In this document: positions 25,244-35,672 of the stretch, piece after piece | Layout of the letters: each line of letters opens with the position of its first letter | Position numbering within the stretch: the stretch's first letter is position 1 | Assembly (NCBI GenBank): GCA_903834925.1 | Contig: CAILLA010000159.1 | Location: 35,810 to 99,809, forward strand | DNA: 64,000 nt | Source of the DNA: an uncultured Schlesneria sp. | Lineage (GTDB): Bacteria > Planctomycetota > Planctomycetia > Planctomycetales > Planctomycetaceae | Direction: 5' to 3' | Notes under the pieces: generated by a model | Told to the model about the DNA's origin: nothing | Database searches by the model: none | What the model saw: only the letters and a program-made list of their open reading frames with translations | Position numbers and translations under genes: made by a program

Positions 25244-27937
25244 TTACGGGTAAAATACCGCTTGAAACAGTTTACCCTTATAGGTCTCGCTCGTCGAAAC
25301 AATCGTGGTACTATAGGTGGCGATCACCTGGCTCGCCGTCAAATTGACCTTTGGAGTCGAAGTCACGTGACGGAAGTCAAGCGCGTTGTATCCCGTACCG
25401 CTTGGAGTGAGTATCGCACTGTAAGCATGATCTAAGAAAATAAACGTGTTTGCATCCCCATTAGCCCCGTTCATTTGATCGAGACCAGTTCCAGTTGTGA
25501 AAGCGTTGTTCCCCGCCCCACCTATCAACGTGTCGGTGCCCGATCCTGCTGTCAGATCGTTGATCGCGGCGTAACCGGACGCATCCAGTGTCACATTCGA
25601 CCCCGAGCCTGCCCTCATACGGTTTTGACCGCCAGCGTTCGTTGAGCCATACACGCGCTGAAACGCATTCGTATCGACCCCATTGAACACATACACCCTT
25701 CGGTTTGTCGCAGACGCCATCCACAACGTGTCACCCGGGTCAGTTGTTCCTCCACTCGTTGCGAGATTCACTTGAAGCGGGGCGGTGGCTGAGGAGGTCA
25801 CGTTTGAGAAATCGAGCGTGTTTGATCCCGCTCCCGGCACAATTGCGTTCAGCGAAATGCCGACAGCATTACCGAATTTGTAGGTGTTTGGTCCGAAACC
25901 CCCTTTCAATTCTTCGTTGCCGAAATTCCCAGCCGTCAGCGTGTTCGTTCCCGAGGAACCGGAGACATCCAGTGTCACACCCGGCCCTGCACCGCCAGTT
26001 AGCTGGTTGGCGCCGCCAGCATTGGCAGAGCCGATCACAAACTGAAACGCGTTCGTATCGCTGCCATTGCCAACATACACTCGTCGATTTGTAATCGAGG
26101 CCAGCCACAACGTATCGGTTGGATCATTCACCCCCCCGCTGGTTGCCAGATTGACTTGAAGTGGCGCAGCGACTGAGGACGTTACACTTGAGAAGTTGAG
26201 CGTGTTTGGTCCCGTACCCGGTACGATGGTGTCGAGCGAAATACTGGCGGCATCACCGAACTTGTATGTGTTCGCCCCAGTCCCCCCTTTCAGGAGCTCA
26301 TTTCCCGCATTCCCAGCGATCAGCGTGTTCGTTCCCGATGAACGGGTGACATCCAGTGTCACATTCGGCGCTGTCCCCCCCGTCAGTTGGTTTGCACCGC
26401 CGGCATTGGCTGAGCCGATCACGAGTTGAATCGCGTTCGTGTCGTTACTATTGGCAACATAAACTCGTCGATTTGTCGTCGACGCCAGCCATAAGTTATC
26501 AGCCGGATCATTCACCCCTCCGCTGGTTGCCAGATTCACTTGCAGCGGCGTAGCGGGTGCGGACGTCACGCGTGAGAAGTCGAGCGTGTTTGGTCCCGAT
26601 CCCGAAACGATCGTGACATGCGAAATGCTGACAGCATCACCGAATCTAAAGGTGTTCGCCCCAGCCCCCCCTTTCAACACTTCATTTCCCGAATACCCTG
26701 CTGTCAGCGTGTTCGTTCCCGATGAACTGGATGTATCCAGAGTCACATTTGGCCCGGCACCGGCCGTCAGTTGGTTTGCTCCGCCTGCATTGTTTGAGCC
26801 AATCACAAGCTGAAAGGCGTTCGTATCGCTGCCATTGAAGACGTACACTCGTCGACTTGTTGCAGATGCAAGCCACAAGTTATCAGCCGGATCAGTCGCC
26901 CCCCCGGGGGTCGCAAGATTCACTTTAAGCGGCGCGGCGAGTGACGAGGTCACACGTGAGAAGTCGAGCGCATTTGTTCCCGCTCCCGGCACGATGGCGT
27001 TAAGCGAAACGCCGACGGCATCACCGAATTTGTAGATGTTCGCCCCCGCCCCCCCTTTCAATTCATCATTTCCGGAATTCCCTGCTGTGAGCGTATTAGT
27101 TCCGGATGAACCGGAGACATCCAATGTCACACTCGGCCCGGCACCTGCGGTCAATTGGTTTGCTCCGCCAGCATTGGCTGAGCAAACCACAAACTGAAAT
27201 GCGTTCGCATCGCTGCCGTTGGCAACATACACACGACGTCTTGTTGCAGACGCAAGCCACAACGTATCGGTCGGGTCATTCACCCCTCCGCCGGTTGCTA
27301 GATTCACTTGCTGAGGCGCGGCGAGTGAGGACGTCACGTTTGAGAAGTCGAGTTTGTTTGTTCCCGCTCCCGGCATGATCGTGTCGAGCGAAACGCCGAC
27401 AGCATCACCGAATTTGTAGGTGTTCGTCCCCGAACCCCCTTTCAATTCGTCATTTCCCGAATTCCCTGCGGTCAGGATGTTCGTTCCAGATGAACTGGAG
27501 ACATCCAAAATATCGTTACCAGCCCCGGCCGTCAGAGTATTGCTTGCCACGCCACCAACAACATTGATATTTGACGAAACCGTGTTCGACGTCAGCGAGA
27601 GATTCAGGTTCGCATTCCCCGTGTTGACTTGCTGAATGGACGTGATTCCGAGATTCAACTGAACACCGAAACTCTTCGAAAAGTCCAGTTTGTCCTGAGC
27701 AGCAGATCCCGTCAGATCATCAATGACGACATTGCCAATAAGATTCGTCGAAACGAAGTCGTAAGTGTTGTTTCCAGTCGCGCTGACGAAGCCGCCTGCT
27801 CCTGATGTAGAACCAGATAGTTCAATACCACCCGGAATATTTGAAAACCCATGATTGGTTGAGTCGATATGAATGGTATCGTTATTGTTCCCGGTCAACA
27901 CCCAGATTGCATTGAATGAAGCGAGATTTGCAGTCAC
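25244..27937 (-). CDS. Large exported repeat protein, C-terminal portion after an in-frame stop
   Basis: An 897-codon frame of Gly/Asn/Thr-rich beta-type repeats. Five units of 128 residues each contain FGDAV, LDFS.VTSS, LQVNLAT.GG, LWLAS.T.RRVYV.N..DTNAFQ, and GG.GPNVTLDVS.SSGTNTLTAGN.GN, resembling RTX/haemolysin-type or parallel-beta-helix extracellular proteins; the last third has GGAGNNAFTTGTGLDQMNG. The nominal GTG start (27937) has no sensible RBS: the frame continues from the export-signal ORF at 27941-28252, from which it is separated only by a TAA codon. The natural product was therefore one protein of about 1,000 residues. Cell-surface or secreted role inferred. Confidence 0.75.
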   Translation of the reverse strand: MTANLASFNAIWVLTGNNNDTIHIDSTNHGFSNIPGGIELSGSTSGAGGFVSATGNNTYDFVSTNLIGNVVIDDLTGSAAQDKLDFSKSFGVQLNLGITSIQQVNTGNANLNLSLTSNTVSSNINVVGGVASNTLTAGAGNDILDVSSSSGTNILTAGNSGNDELKGGSGTNTYKFGDAVGVSLDTIMPGAGTNKLDFSNVTSSLAAPQQVNLATGGGVNDPTDTLWLASATRRRVYVANGSDANAFQFVVCSANAGGANQLTAGAGPSVTLDVSGSSGTNTLTAGNSGNDELKGGAGANIYKFGDAVGVSLNAIVPGAGTNALDFSRVTSSLAAPLKVNLATPGGATDPADNLWLASATSRRVYVFNGSDTNAFQLVIGSNNAGGANQLTAGAGPNVTLDTSSSSGTNTLTAGYSGNEVLKGGAGANTFRFGDAVSISHVTIVSGSGPNTLDFSRVTSAPATPLQVNLATSGGVNDPADNLWLASTTNRRVYVANSNDTNAIQLVIGSANAGGANQLTGGTAPNVTLDVTRSSGTNTLIAGNAGNELLKGGTGANTYKFGDAASISLDTIVPGTGPNTLNFSSVTSSVAAPLQVNLATSGGVNDPTDTLWLASITNRRVYVGNGSDTNAFQFVIGSANAGGANQLTGGAGPGVTLDVSGSSGTNTLTAGNFGNEELKGGFGPNTYKFGNAVGISLNAIVPGAGSNTLDFSNVTSSATAPLQVNLATSGGTTDPGDTLWMASATNRRVYVFNGVDTNAFQRVYGSTNAGGQNRMRAGSGSNVTLDASGYAAINDLTAGSGTDTLIGGAGNNAFTTGTGLDQMNGANGDANTFIFLDHAYSAILTPSGTGYNALDFRHVTSTPKVNLTASQVIATYSTTIVSTSETYKGKLFQAVFYP
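25525..27440 (-). repeat. Five tandem ~384-bp coding repeats
   Basis: The segment coding CACCGAAyTTGTAkG and its surroundings recurs near 25870, 26253, 26637, 27021 and 27405, giving a period of about 383-386 bp (128 codons). Divergence among units is modest, so unequal crossing-over is possible. Confidence 0.8.
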
Positions 27938-27940
27938 GTC

Positions 27941-28252
27941 TTAAACAGCTTTGCCGTTAATCGTCGTGCTTGTGGTCCCCGATCCGACCAGAAAAAAATC
28001 CATCGTCGGCGACTGGCCACTTGTCAGATGGTATTCCAGAGTGAGGTCATTTATTGCCAGGTTGGACGAATCGGTTACGACCAGTACTCCGGCAGGGTTC
28101 ACATCGGCCGTAAGGTCCGTCAGCAGGCGACGATTTTCCAGGATTTGAACATCCGCAAAAGAGCGAGCCGCTTGAACTGGACGGCGACTGCGAGACGAAT
28201 GAATATTCACTCGTCCCCGACACACTTCACGCAGCCAGCTAATCAGTAGCAT
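27941..28252 (-). CDS. N-terminal export region of the repeat protein, cut by TAA
   Basis: From ATG 28252 (preceded by GAGAG) the product begins MLLISWLREVCRG, a basic stretch RSRRPVQAAR, then ADVQILENRRLLTDLTADV, the LENRRLL signature found near the N-terminus of many large planctomycete exported proteins. The frame then gives ordinary sequence up to INGKAV and meets TAA at 27943-27941; the next codons continue as DVTANLASFNAIWVLTGNN in the same frame in the downstream ORF. The frame is open 41 codons upstream of 28252 but that part is not signal-like. This is most likely the 5' part of a nonsense-mutated gene. Confidence 0.7.
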   Translation of the reverse strand: MLLISWLREVCRGRVNIHSSRSRRPVQAARSFADVQILENRRLLTDLTADVNPAGVLVVTDSSNLAINDLTLEYHLTSGQSPTMDFFLVGSGTTSTTINGKAV

Positions 28253-28375
28253 TTTTTCAGCTCTCTTTTTTCGTAAAACGGTGCTCGTCGCAGACGATTT
28301 TTTTTGACTCGTCAAACGGTTCGAGTCAAACGGCGCAGTTTCTTTACCCCAGCGGAACTCACGGGTTCTGACCAC

Positions 28376-28821
28376 TCTATTTCACTGCGCGATAGGAATA
28401 TTGATTGTGCTAAATCATTCACTCAGCTCGAATACATGTCAACCTAAAGGCCGCAAATATCCTAAACGACCGTTTGCCGTCGTTAACTGGAAATGAAAAA
28501 GCGTCAGGAACGAATAATGTTCAAATAAACGGTTCTGACACCTTTCTTTCCGATTCACGTCGTAAAAAAAGATGGCGGAAACTCAATGAATTAAAATTCC
28601 TTCAGACACCAGCACCGAAGCATGGTGGCTGAGGCGAACTCGAAAGTTGATTAAAACGACTCTTCGTTTTCCGAAACCGCATCCCTTCCCGTGGCCGTAT
28701 CAAAAACGATATCCTACGCCCGAGAGCATCGATCTCGATCGTATCCAGAGTCTGTCCAATGGGGAACGACCGCGCCGCGAGACACGATACGGTTTTCGTT
28801 GGTTTCAGGAGTTAGAAGACA
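28376..28821. other. Intergenic region, divergent promoters expected
   Basis: 446 bp between the divergent repeat-protein gene and the aldolase gene. Frames on the plus strand here overlap the aldolase start out of frame and look random. No repeat or hairpin stood out. Confidence 0.4.
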
Positions 28822-29841
28822 ATGCCTTTGGTTCCACTTCGAGTTGTACTCGACCACGCCGCTGAGAATAACTACGGCGTCGCCGCATTCAACGTCAATA
28901 ATATGGAACAGATTCAATCGATCATGGAAGCGGCTCGGGAAACCGATTCGCCCTGCATCGTACAAGCATCACGTGGGGCCAGGTCCTATTCGCAGGATAA
29001 TTATCTGCGGCATCTGATGCTGGCAGCATCAGAATTATACCCGGAAATTCCAATTGTCATGCATCAGGACCACGGCAATAGCCCTGCCACCTGCTGCAGC
29101 GCCATCAAGTACGGCTTCACGTCCGTCATGATGGACGGTTCGTTGAAGGAAGACGGTAAAACGCCGGCTGACTACGATTATAACGTTGCTGTCACCTCGG
29201 AAGTCGTCAAAGTCGCTCACATGTTCGGGGTCTCGGTAGAAGGCGAACTCGGCTGCCTGGGCCGGCTGGACACGGGCGAAGGCGAAGCTGAGGACGGTCA
29301 CGGTGCGTCCGGTCAACTTTCTCACGATCAACTGCTGACCGACCCGGACGAAGCCGAACGATTTGTGAAGGCAACCAAGGTCGATGCCCTGGCTGTTGCG
29401 ATCGGTACCAGTCACGGAGCCTACAAGTTCGATAAGAAGCCTGACGGCGAAGTTCTCGCCATGAAACGAATCGAAGAAATTCACAAAAAGCTTCCAAACA
29501 CGCATCTCGTGATGCACGGCAGTTCGTCTGTCCCACAAGACTTGCAGGACATCATCAACAAGTACGGCGGGAAGATGAAGCAAACGTTCGGTGTCCCCGT
29601 CGAAGAGATTCAACGAGGAATCAAAAGCGGCGTTCGCAAGATTAACGTTGATACCGATTGCCGCATGGCGATTACCGGTGCGATTCGCCAGTTGCTGGCG
29701 ACGAGCCCAGAAAAATTCGACCCGCGCGACTATCTCAAGCCAGCCCGCGAAGCCATGAAGAAGGTCTGCGTTGCTCGCATGGTTCAGTTTGGTCAAGCAG
29801 GCAACGCCAGCAAGTTGATTGCTTCTGGCAAAGCGAAGTAA
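28822..29841 (+). CDS. fba: Class II fructose-1,6-bisphosphate aldolase
   Basis: A 339-residue zinc-dependent aldolase cleaving fructose 1,6-bisphosphate to dihydroxyacetone phosphate and glyceraldehyde 3-phosphate in glycolysis, and the reverse in gluconeogenesis. Zinc ligands and active-site residues are visible: [33 protein letters not shown] and [10 protein letters not shown], then [16 protein letters not shown]. The length suits the class IIB-like long form (Calvin-type). GGAG lies 10 bases before the ATG. A terminator follows at 29874, so it is a single-gene unit. Confidence 0.95.
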   Translation: MPLVPLRVVLDHAAENNYGVAAFNVNNMEQIQSIMEAARETDSPCIVQASRGARSYSQDNYLRHLMLAASELYPEIPIVMHQDHGNSPATCCSAIKYGFTSVMMDGSLKEDGKTPADYDYNVAVTSEVVKVAHMFGVSVEGELGCLGRLDTGEGEAEDGHGASGQLSHDQLLTDPDEAERFVKATKVDALAVAIGTSHGAYKFDKKPDGEVLAMKRIEEIHKKLPNTHLVMHGSSSVPQDLQDIINKYGGKMKQTFGVPVEEIQRGIKSGVRKINVDTDCRMAITGAIRQLLATSPEKFDPRDYLKPAREAMKKVCVARMVQFGQAGNASKLIASGKAK

Positions 29842-29873
29842 CTTGCAGCAAACGCAGCAATTTGATTTCGATC

Positions 29874-29905
29874 AGCCCGGACGCGTCACTGTGTCCGGGC
29901 TTTTT
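29874..29905 (+). terminator. Rho-independent terminator of the aldolase gene
   Basis: AGCCCGGA and TCCGGGCT pair around a 12-base loop, followed by TTTTT, 33 bp after the aldolase stop. Confidence 0.85.
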
Positions 29906-30025
29906 CATTCCTTTTACGCACACTCGCCCCAACGCCTTGCCAAACCTAAAGATCCAGTGCTCTTCGATTTCCGCAGAAAAAGGGAAGACACTGCTTCGAA
30001 GACCCCAGGGAGGCTTTGCCTCAGA

Positions 30026-30320
30026 CCAAAGTAGCCATCATCGCTCCGCGTGATGAGCATTGTTCGAGAACCAGGCGAATACCAAATACCATGTTTTCAA
30101 TTCAGAATTTCAAGTGAAGTAACTGTCCCCATGCGAAGGCAACGCTTGAAACGTTTCCGACAAATGTTCATCACGCGGAGAGGTTGTCAGTTTTTGTAGT
30201 GTGGGCTTTAGCCCGCACAAGATGTTGTGTCGCACGGGCTGAAGCCCATGCTACGGGTTGTGGCTCACCATTTTCGACTTACAAAAACTGACAACCTCGG
30301 AGCGATGATGTCTACTTTGG
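30026..30320. repeat. Palindromic pair whose right arm is split by a mini-transposon
   Basis: The left arm is 30026-30062. The right arm is its inverted copy in two pieces, 30162-30180 and 30303-30320, matching 34 of 37 positions when joined. The pieces are separated by the 117-bp element below plus a second copy of CGGAG. The left arm therefore preserves the sequence of the empty insertion site (CGCTCCGCG in that orientation). Confidence 0.8.
30181..30297. mobile_element. 117-bp MITE-like element carrying a REP-type hairpin pair
   Basis: The ends AGGTTGTCAGTTTTTGTA (30181-30198) and its exact inverse complement (30280-30297) are 18-bp perfect terminal inverted repeats. CGGAG directly flanks both ends (30176-30180 and 30298-30302) as a 5-bp target duplication. 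Inside are two REP-like hairpins built on GGGCTTTAGCCC and GGGCTGAAGCCC, in opposite orientation, ending GTAG...CTAC. It has no coding capacity and would depend on a transposase encoded elsewhere. Confidence 0.8.
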
Positions 30321-30659
30321 AAGAAATCCTGAATCTTGACCCATCAAGTTTCAAACTCGAGGAAGTCGAATGCAGTGGCACACAACTCAAATTTTGAGTC
30401 TCGATAACGTCCTATTCGAACCTGCCGAATCGCGGGAACCTGAAATGGGGCTGAAACCGGTTCAAAGGACATCGACAGACTCAATTCGTTCGTCGAGAAT
30501 GGTGTGTGGATTGATAATCCGACAGTTTTTTCCGGTTTCATGAGGTAATGTGATATTTAAAAAGCACAACGATTGATCCGCTGAAAACTGCCTGACAACA
30601 CCGCGTAACGAATCCTTCCGAATCTGCTCCTTCCACTCCAGAATCTTGACCGCAGCATT

Positions 30660-32348
30660 ATGGATATCGCTCAAACTCTTATTCGACATGGTCTCGTCAC
30701 AAAGCCTCAGGTCGAAGCCGCTCTGCCACAGGCAGCAGGAAAACGGGTCGACAGGGTGCTCGTTGAAATGGGGATCGTCAAGGAAGACGATGTCTTGCGA
30801 GCGTTCGCCGAAGAATTGGGGATGGATTTTGTCGAAGTCAAACAGGAAACGATCGATCACGAACTGCTGATGCAGTTCCCAACAACCGCTGTTTTTCGAC
30901 ATTCCCTTTTACCACTGGCCAGACGAAACGGCAGTGTGATCGTTGCGACGAGCGATCCGTTCAATCTGGAAGCTCTGGAAGAATTGTCTGCGGTCAGCGG
31001 ATTTCATCTGGAGCCAGTTCTTGCGCGGCGTCTGGATGTTGTCGAACTCATCAAGGAACACTTAGGTGTCGGTGGCGACACGCTGAATGAGCTTGTGGCT
31101 CAACGATCCGCCGAAGGGATTGAGCTGCTGAGTGATTTGTCGGCCGATGATTCCGACCTGGCACAACAGGCTGAAAACGCTTCGGTCATCAAACTCGTGA
31201 ACGAACTGCTTGTGGAAGCTCTCGAACAACAATCGAGCGACGTTCACATCGAACCGCAAGAGAACGGATTGACGATTCGGTATCGCGTAGACGGTCTGTT
31301 ACGAGTGCAACCGGTGCCCGAGTCAATTTCGCACTTCTTTGCCGCGATCGTGACACGCTTAAAGATCATGTCGAAGTTGAATATCGCCGAGAAGCGAATT
31401 CCTCAGGACGGTCGCATCAAGCTGCGGGTATCGGGTCGCGAGATCGATGTCCGCGTTTCGATCATCCCGATGGTGCATGGCGAGGGGGTCGTCATGCGAC
31501 TCCTTGATAAGGGCCGAATGGTCTTCAATCTGAAGAACGTCGGCATGCCAGACCAACTGGCCAAAACATTCCATGAATTGATCGCGCTGCCTCACGGAAT
31601 CATTCTCGTTACGGGTCCCACTGGTAGTGGTAAAACCTCGACGCTGTATAGTGCATTGAACGAAATCAAAGAGCCGACGATCAAGATCATTACCGTTGAA
31701 GATCCTGTCGAATATCAGAACCCAGGGATTAGCCAGATCCAGGTTCACTCCAAAGTCGGCCTGACATTCGCCGCAGGTCTTAGAAGTATTCTGCGTCACG
31801 ACCCGGACGTGATTTTGATCGGGGAAATTCGAGACGGTGAAACTGCAGAAGCGGCAATCCAGGCGTCACTAACCGGCCACCTTGTGTTCAGCACGCTTCA
31901 CACAAATGACGCACCCGGCGCGTTTGCCCGTCTTATCGACATGGGTGTTGAACCGTATCTCGTTGCGAGTACGGTTGAAGGGGTACTCGCCCAGCGCCTG
32001 GTCCGCGTACTTTGTAAGCACTGTAAAGAAAAATATCGTCCGACCGAAGATGAACTCCCCGACGACTTTCCGATTCCCGCTCCAGAGTTCCTATGGAAGC
32101 CAATCGGTTGTCGTGAGTGCAAGGGAAGTGGCTACGCTGGCCGCCGCGCGATCTTTGAACTGCTGCGAACCGACCCCGAAATCGGTCGGCTTTGCATTAA
32201 TCGCGCAAGTACTGCGGAGGTGCGAGACTATGCCCTGAAGAAGGGAATGGTTTCGCTACGACTGAATGGTTTTCAGCGAGTCCTCGATGGCACGACCACA
32301 CTTGAAGAAGTGATGCGAATTACAAAACGGGATATTTCCGCCGGATGA
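30660..32348 (+). CDS. gspE: GspE/PilB-type secretion ATPase
   Basis: A 562-residue hexameric ATPase that drives type II secretion or type IV pilus extension at the cytoplasmic membrane. It has the N-terminal GspE/MshEN-like domain ([33 protein letters not shown]), the SSDVHIEP motif, Walker [11 protein letters not shown] (about 318-327), the Asp box [10 protein letters not shown], Walker [17 protein letters not shown], a His box [11 protein letters not shown] and a zinc finger-like CKHC...CREC. A complete bacterial-length protein. No GspF, GspG or pilus genes are alongside, so the system's other parts are elsewhere. Confidence 0.93.
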   Translation: MDIAQTLIRHGLVTKPQVEAALPQAAGKRVDRVLVEMGIVKEDDVLRAFAEELGMDFVEVKQETIDHELLMQFPTTAVFRHSLLPLARRNGSVIVATSDPFNLEALEELSAVSGFHLEPVLARRLDVVELIKEHLGVGGDTLNELVAQRSAEGIELLSDLSADDSDLAQQAENASVIKLVNELLVEALEQQSSDVHIEPQENGLTIRYRVDGLLRVQPVPESISHFFAAIVTRLKIMSKLNIAEKRIPQDGRIKLRVSGREIDVRVSIIPMVHGEGVVMRLLDKGRMVFNLKNVGMPDQLAKTFHELIALPHGIILVTGPTGSGKTSTLYSALNEIKEPTIKIITVEDPVEYQNPGISQIQVHSKVGLTFAAGLRSILRHDPDVILIGEIRDGETAEAAIQASLTGHLVFSTLHTNDAPGAFARLIDMGVEPYLVASTVEGVLAQRLVRVLCKHCKEKYRPTEDELPDDFPIPAPEFLWKPIGCRECKGSGYAGRRAIFELLRTDPEIGRLCINRASTAEVRDYALKKGMVSLRLNGFQRVLDGTTTLEEVMRITKRDISAG

Positions 32349-32546
32349 TGCGTCTGATTCACTGCGTCGTCCCTTGAGCCAGACGGATGTCCGAAACCTT
32401 CGGCGTTCCGATATGAGGCAGACCCCGACATGGCAAAGACTTCAACTTCGGCAGTCACACAGCTACTGTAGTGTGTGCCAAATCCGGTGTGATCCTACGA
32501 TTGTGGTCGCGATCACATCCCTGCCTACTGCGAAGGAACGACATCC

Positions 32547-35500
32547 ATGTTCGGGTTCGTGCTCAATTCGTTTGTCTGTTTTGTGAGGTGTTTGGATATT
32601 CCTTCAGCGGCATGCAGAAAAGGCGTCCTCCTCGGCCGACATCGTTTTCCCGTGGTACTGGTGCTCTTGGCAAGTACCCTACACGGCGAGGAAAAGAATC
32701 TGGCCGAGCTGATGCCACGGATTCCGTCGAAGTCACCAGCCGACGCTTTGAAGTCATTCAAACTCGAACGCGGGTTTGGGATGGAACTGGTTGCCAGTGA
32801 ACCGAACGTCACCGATCCCATTGATGCGGCATTCAATGAAGATGGCCGAATGTTCGTCGTCGAAATGAATGATTACCCGTTCTTGCCAGAACAGCGAGTT
32901 CAAAAGTACAAGGATCAACGGCCCGAGACCTGGGGCCGGATTCGTTTATTGACCGATACCGACAACGACGGCCTTATGGACAAGAGCGTTGTCTTTGCCG
33001 ACAAACTTCGTTGGCCTCAGTCTGTCTGTTGTGCTCGCGGGGGGATTTATGTGATCTCGCCGCCCTATCTCTATTTCCTGAAGGATACAGACGGCGATGA
33101 TGTTGCCGATCAGAAAGAAATCATCTGTTCGGGCTTCAATTCATCGAACGTTCAGGCATTAGCCAATGGCCTTGAATGGGGCATCGATAATGCCATTTAC
33201 TTCTCATCTGGCATTGCCGGAGGCGAACTGACTGTCCCGGCTCGCGGAAACAAGCCCGAATACAAGTTCACTCCTGGTCGACGTGACCTGCGACTCGATC
33301 CTGAGACGAACGAACTGACGATGGTTGGTGGGGGCCTTCAGTACGGCCACACAATCGACAATTGGGGCGATCGATTCATTTGTTCGAACAGTAACCATAT
33401 TGTTCATGTCACGTGGCCACTGAATTATCTTGAACGCAATCCACTACTGGTGATTCCCGATATGACCCGGTCGATTGCCAAAGAAGGAGCCGCAGCCGTT
33501 GTCTTTCGTACAAGTTCGGCCGAGCCCTGGCGACTCGTTCGAACGGCTCGTCGAGCTGCAGACCCCGAAATGCGAAAGAAGTTGCCGCCGACCGAACTTG
33601 TCCCGATCGGTTTCTTTACCTCAGCAACGGGCATAACTGTCTATCGAGGGGCAGCGTATCCGCCTGAGTATCGCGGCGACGTTTTTATCGGGGATGTTGG
33701 CGGTAACTTGATCCATCGAAAAAAACTGACGACCGACGGCATTAGTTTTGTCGCAGAACGAGCGGACCAGAATGTCGAATTCCTGACATCCACCGATAAT
33801 TGGTTTCGTCCCGCAAACTTCGTAAACGCCCCCGATGGAACATTGTATGTGCTCGATATGTATCGAGAAACCATCGAGCACCCCGCTTCAATCCCCGATG
33901 ACATCAAGGCACTGGTCGACCTGGAAAGTGGTTATGACAAGGGACGTATCTGGCGATTGATTCCTCCTGGTTACCAGCGGACGCCACCACCAAAGCTGAG
34001 TCATGCTACCTCAGCAGAACTGGTCGAACATCTGAAGTCGCCTCACGGATGGGTCCGGGATACGGCTCAGCGACTGCTGGTGGAACGAAAGGATCACGCG
34101 GCTGTTGCCGCACTTCGCAATATCATTCATTCTGGATCTGCCCCAGACCAAACGGTCGCCTCTCCGGAGTCTCGGCTGCAGGCCCTTTGGACCTTAAATG
34201 GGTTGAAGGACTTGAAAGCGGATGATTTACGACAGGCACTTCGAGATACTGATGCTCACGTCAGGGAACATGCACTGCGACTGGTGCCAGCGTTTATTGC
34301 GAACAATCTTGATCTCGCGAAACAAGTTGTTGCCATGACTGACGACCCTTCTCCAAAAGTTCGCTGGCAACTGGCGTTTACGCTCGGAGAACTCCCCCCG
34401 GATCTGGCTGTCGGTGGCCTCAAGACAATCGCTCGCGATGCCGCGAAAGATGCCGACCTGCGAACGGCATGGCTCTCGTCCATACATTCCCAGATGGGGA
34501 CCATCGCGGTCGAATTATTGTCAGGTCCGACGGAACCGGTTGTGCCGCTTCTTGTTCAACTGGCCAGACTGATCGGGTCGGCCGCCGATTCAACAGATAG
34601 CATACGGTTGTTGGAATCTGTGGTTGCCGATTCTGTTCCTGACAAGACTCGTATCCCCGTACTACTCGCTTTAGGTGAAGGGCTTCGACGTCGAGGTGCG
34701 AGCATTTCGATGACTTTGGTTGATGCCAGAACAACAGGCATCACGATGAGATCGCTTGAAAACATCTTTCGAGAAGCGAGCGCCGTCGCTAATGACTCGT
34801 CAGCGTCCGAAGCAGACCGGGTTTCTGCCGTATCCCTGTTGGCCTTGGGTGAACCCGGATTAGCAGAACGAACATTGCCCCAACTTTTTACTCCCCAAAC
34901 ATCGCCCGCATTACAGCTGGCTGCGATCAAGGGACTTGCAGCTCATGGAACAAAGGCAGCGATCGATTCGATGCTCTCTGCTTGGGAAGGGTTCGGTCCA
35001 GCAGCCCGCCGTGAGGTGGTCGATAATCTGGTTCAGTCAGCAGCAGGTGCAATGGCCTTGGTGCGTGCGGTCGAGGCAGGTTCAATCAAACCGGGGGGAA
35101 TCGAGCGTGACAAGCGACAACTGATGCTCAATCACCCGCAGCCATTGGTCCGGGATGCCGCTCGGCAAGTACTCGCTGATCCTCCCAGTAACCGCAAACA
35201 AGTGGTCGCAAGTTATCAACCGGCCCTTGAGCTCACTGGCGACCCTCAGCGAGGTCGCATGCTTTACGCCAAAACGTGTATCCAATGTCATCGTGACGGA
35301 ACCACCGGTCACCTGGTCGGACCCGACTTTGCCAGCGTCAAGAACAAGTCGCCCGAAGATCTGCTGGTCGCAATACTCGATCCCAACCGCGAAGCTCAGC
35401 CAAGTTATCAGACCTATACCGCCGTTACGATGCAGGGAAAAATCCACACGGGAATCATCTCTGCGGAAACCGCCGCTAGCCTGACTTTGAAGCGAGCCGA

Positions 35501-35645
35501 AGCCAAGGAAGACGTCGTGCTTCGCGATACACTCGACGAACTCGTCTCGACCGGCCAGTCACTAATGCCCGAAGGCCTGGAAAAAGATCTTGACAAGCAA
35601 CAGCTTGCCGACTTGATCGCCTGGATCAAACGAATTCAAGAATGA
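32547..35645 (+). CDS. PVC-type haem-binding membrane/periplasmic protein with HEAT repeats
   Basis: A 1,032-residue exported protein of the kind greatly expanded in planctomycetes. After a signal-like segment (FPVVLVLLASTLHG, about residues 34-47) comes a beta-propeller dehydrogenase-like domain of the sorbosone-dehydrogenase type (FGMELVASEPNVTDPIDAAF, GRMFVVEMNDYP, DTDNDGLMDKSVVFAD), then HEAT-like helical repeats (about 490-880), then a c-type haem domain with CIQCH at about 911 and GPDFASVKNKSPEDLLVAILDPNRE. A periplasmic oxidoreductase, probably in carbohydrate breakdown, is inferred; the donor substrate is unknown. AAGGA precedes the ATG at a good distance. Confidence 0.9.
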   Translation: MFGFVLNSFVCFVRCLDIPSAACRKGVLLGRHRFPVVLVLLASTLHGEEKNLAELMPRIPSKSPADALKSFKLERGFGMELVASEPNVTDPIDAAFNEDGRMFVVEMNDYPFLPEQRVQKYKDQRPETWGRIRLLTDTDNDGLMDKSVVFADKLRWPQSVCCARGGIYVISPPYLYFLKDTDGDDVADQKEIICSGFNSSNVQALANGLEWGIDNAIYFSSGIAGGELTVPARGNKPEYKFTPGRRDLRLDPETNELTMVGGGLQYGHTIDNWGDRFICSNSNHIVHVTWPLNYLERNPLLVIPDMTRSIAKEGAAAVVFRTSSAEPWRLVRTARRAADPEMRKKLPPTELVPIGFFTSATGITVYRGAAYPPEYRGDVFIGDVGGNLIHRKKLTTDGISFVAERADQNVEFLTSTDNWFRPANFVNAPDGTLYVLDMYRETIEHPASIPDDIKALVDLESGYDKGRIWRLIPPGYQRTPPPKLSHATSAELVEHLKSPHGWVRDTAQRLLVERKDHAAVAALRNIIHSGSAPDQTVASPESRLQALWTLNGLKDLKADDLRQALRDTDAHVREHALRLVPAFIANNLDLAKQVVAMTDDPSPKVRWQLAFTLGELPPDLAVGGLKTIARDAAKDADLRTAWLSSIHSQMGTIAVELLSGPTEPVVPLLVQLARLIGSAADSTDSIRLLESVVADSVPDKTRIPVLLALGEGLRRRGASISMTLVDARTTGITMRSLENIFREASAVANDSSASEADRVSAVSLLALGEPGLAERTLPQLFTPQTSPALQLAAIKGLAAHGTKAAIDSMLSAWEGFGPAARREVVDNLVQSAAGAMALVRAVEAGSIKPGGIERDKRQLMLNHPQPLVRDAARQVLADPPSNRKQVVASYQPALELTGDPQRGRMLYAKTCIQCHRDGTTGHLVGPDFASVKNKSPEDLLVAILDPNREAQPSYQTYTAVTMQGKIHTGIISAETAASLTLKRAEAKEDVVLRDTLDELVSTGQSLMPEGLEKDLDKQQLADLIAWIKRIQE

Positions 35646-35672
35646 ACCTAATTGTTTATGGCGTGATGATCA

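Noticed and set aside
29035..29796. 253-codon ORF antisense to the aldolase gene
   Set aside because: It is a shadow produced by the codon bias of fba; the sense frame has complete catalytic motifs.
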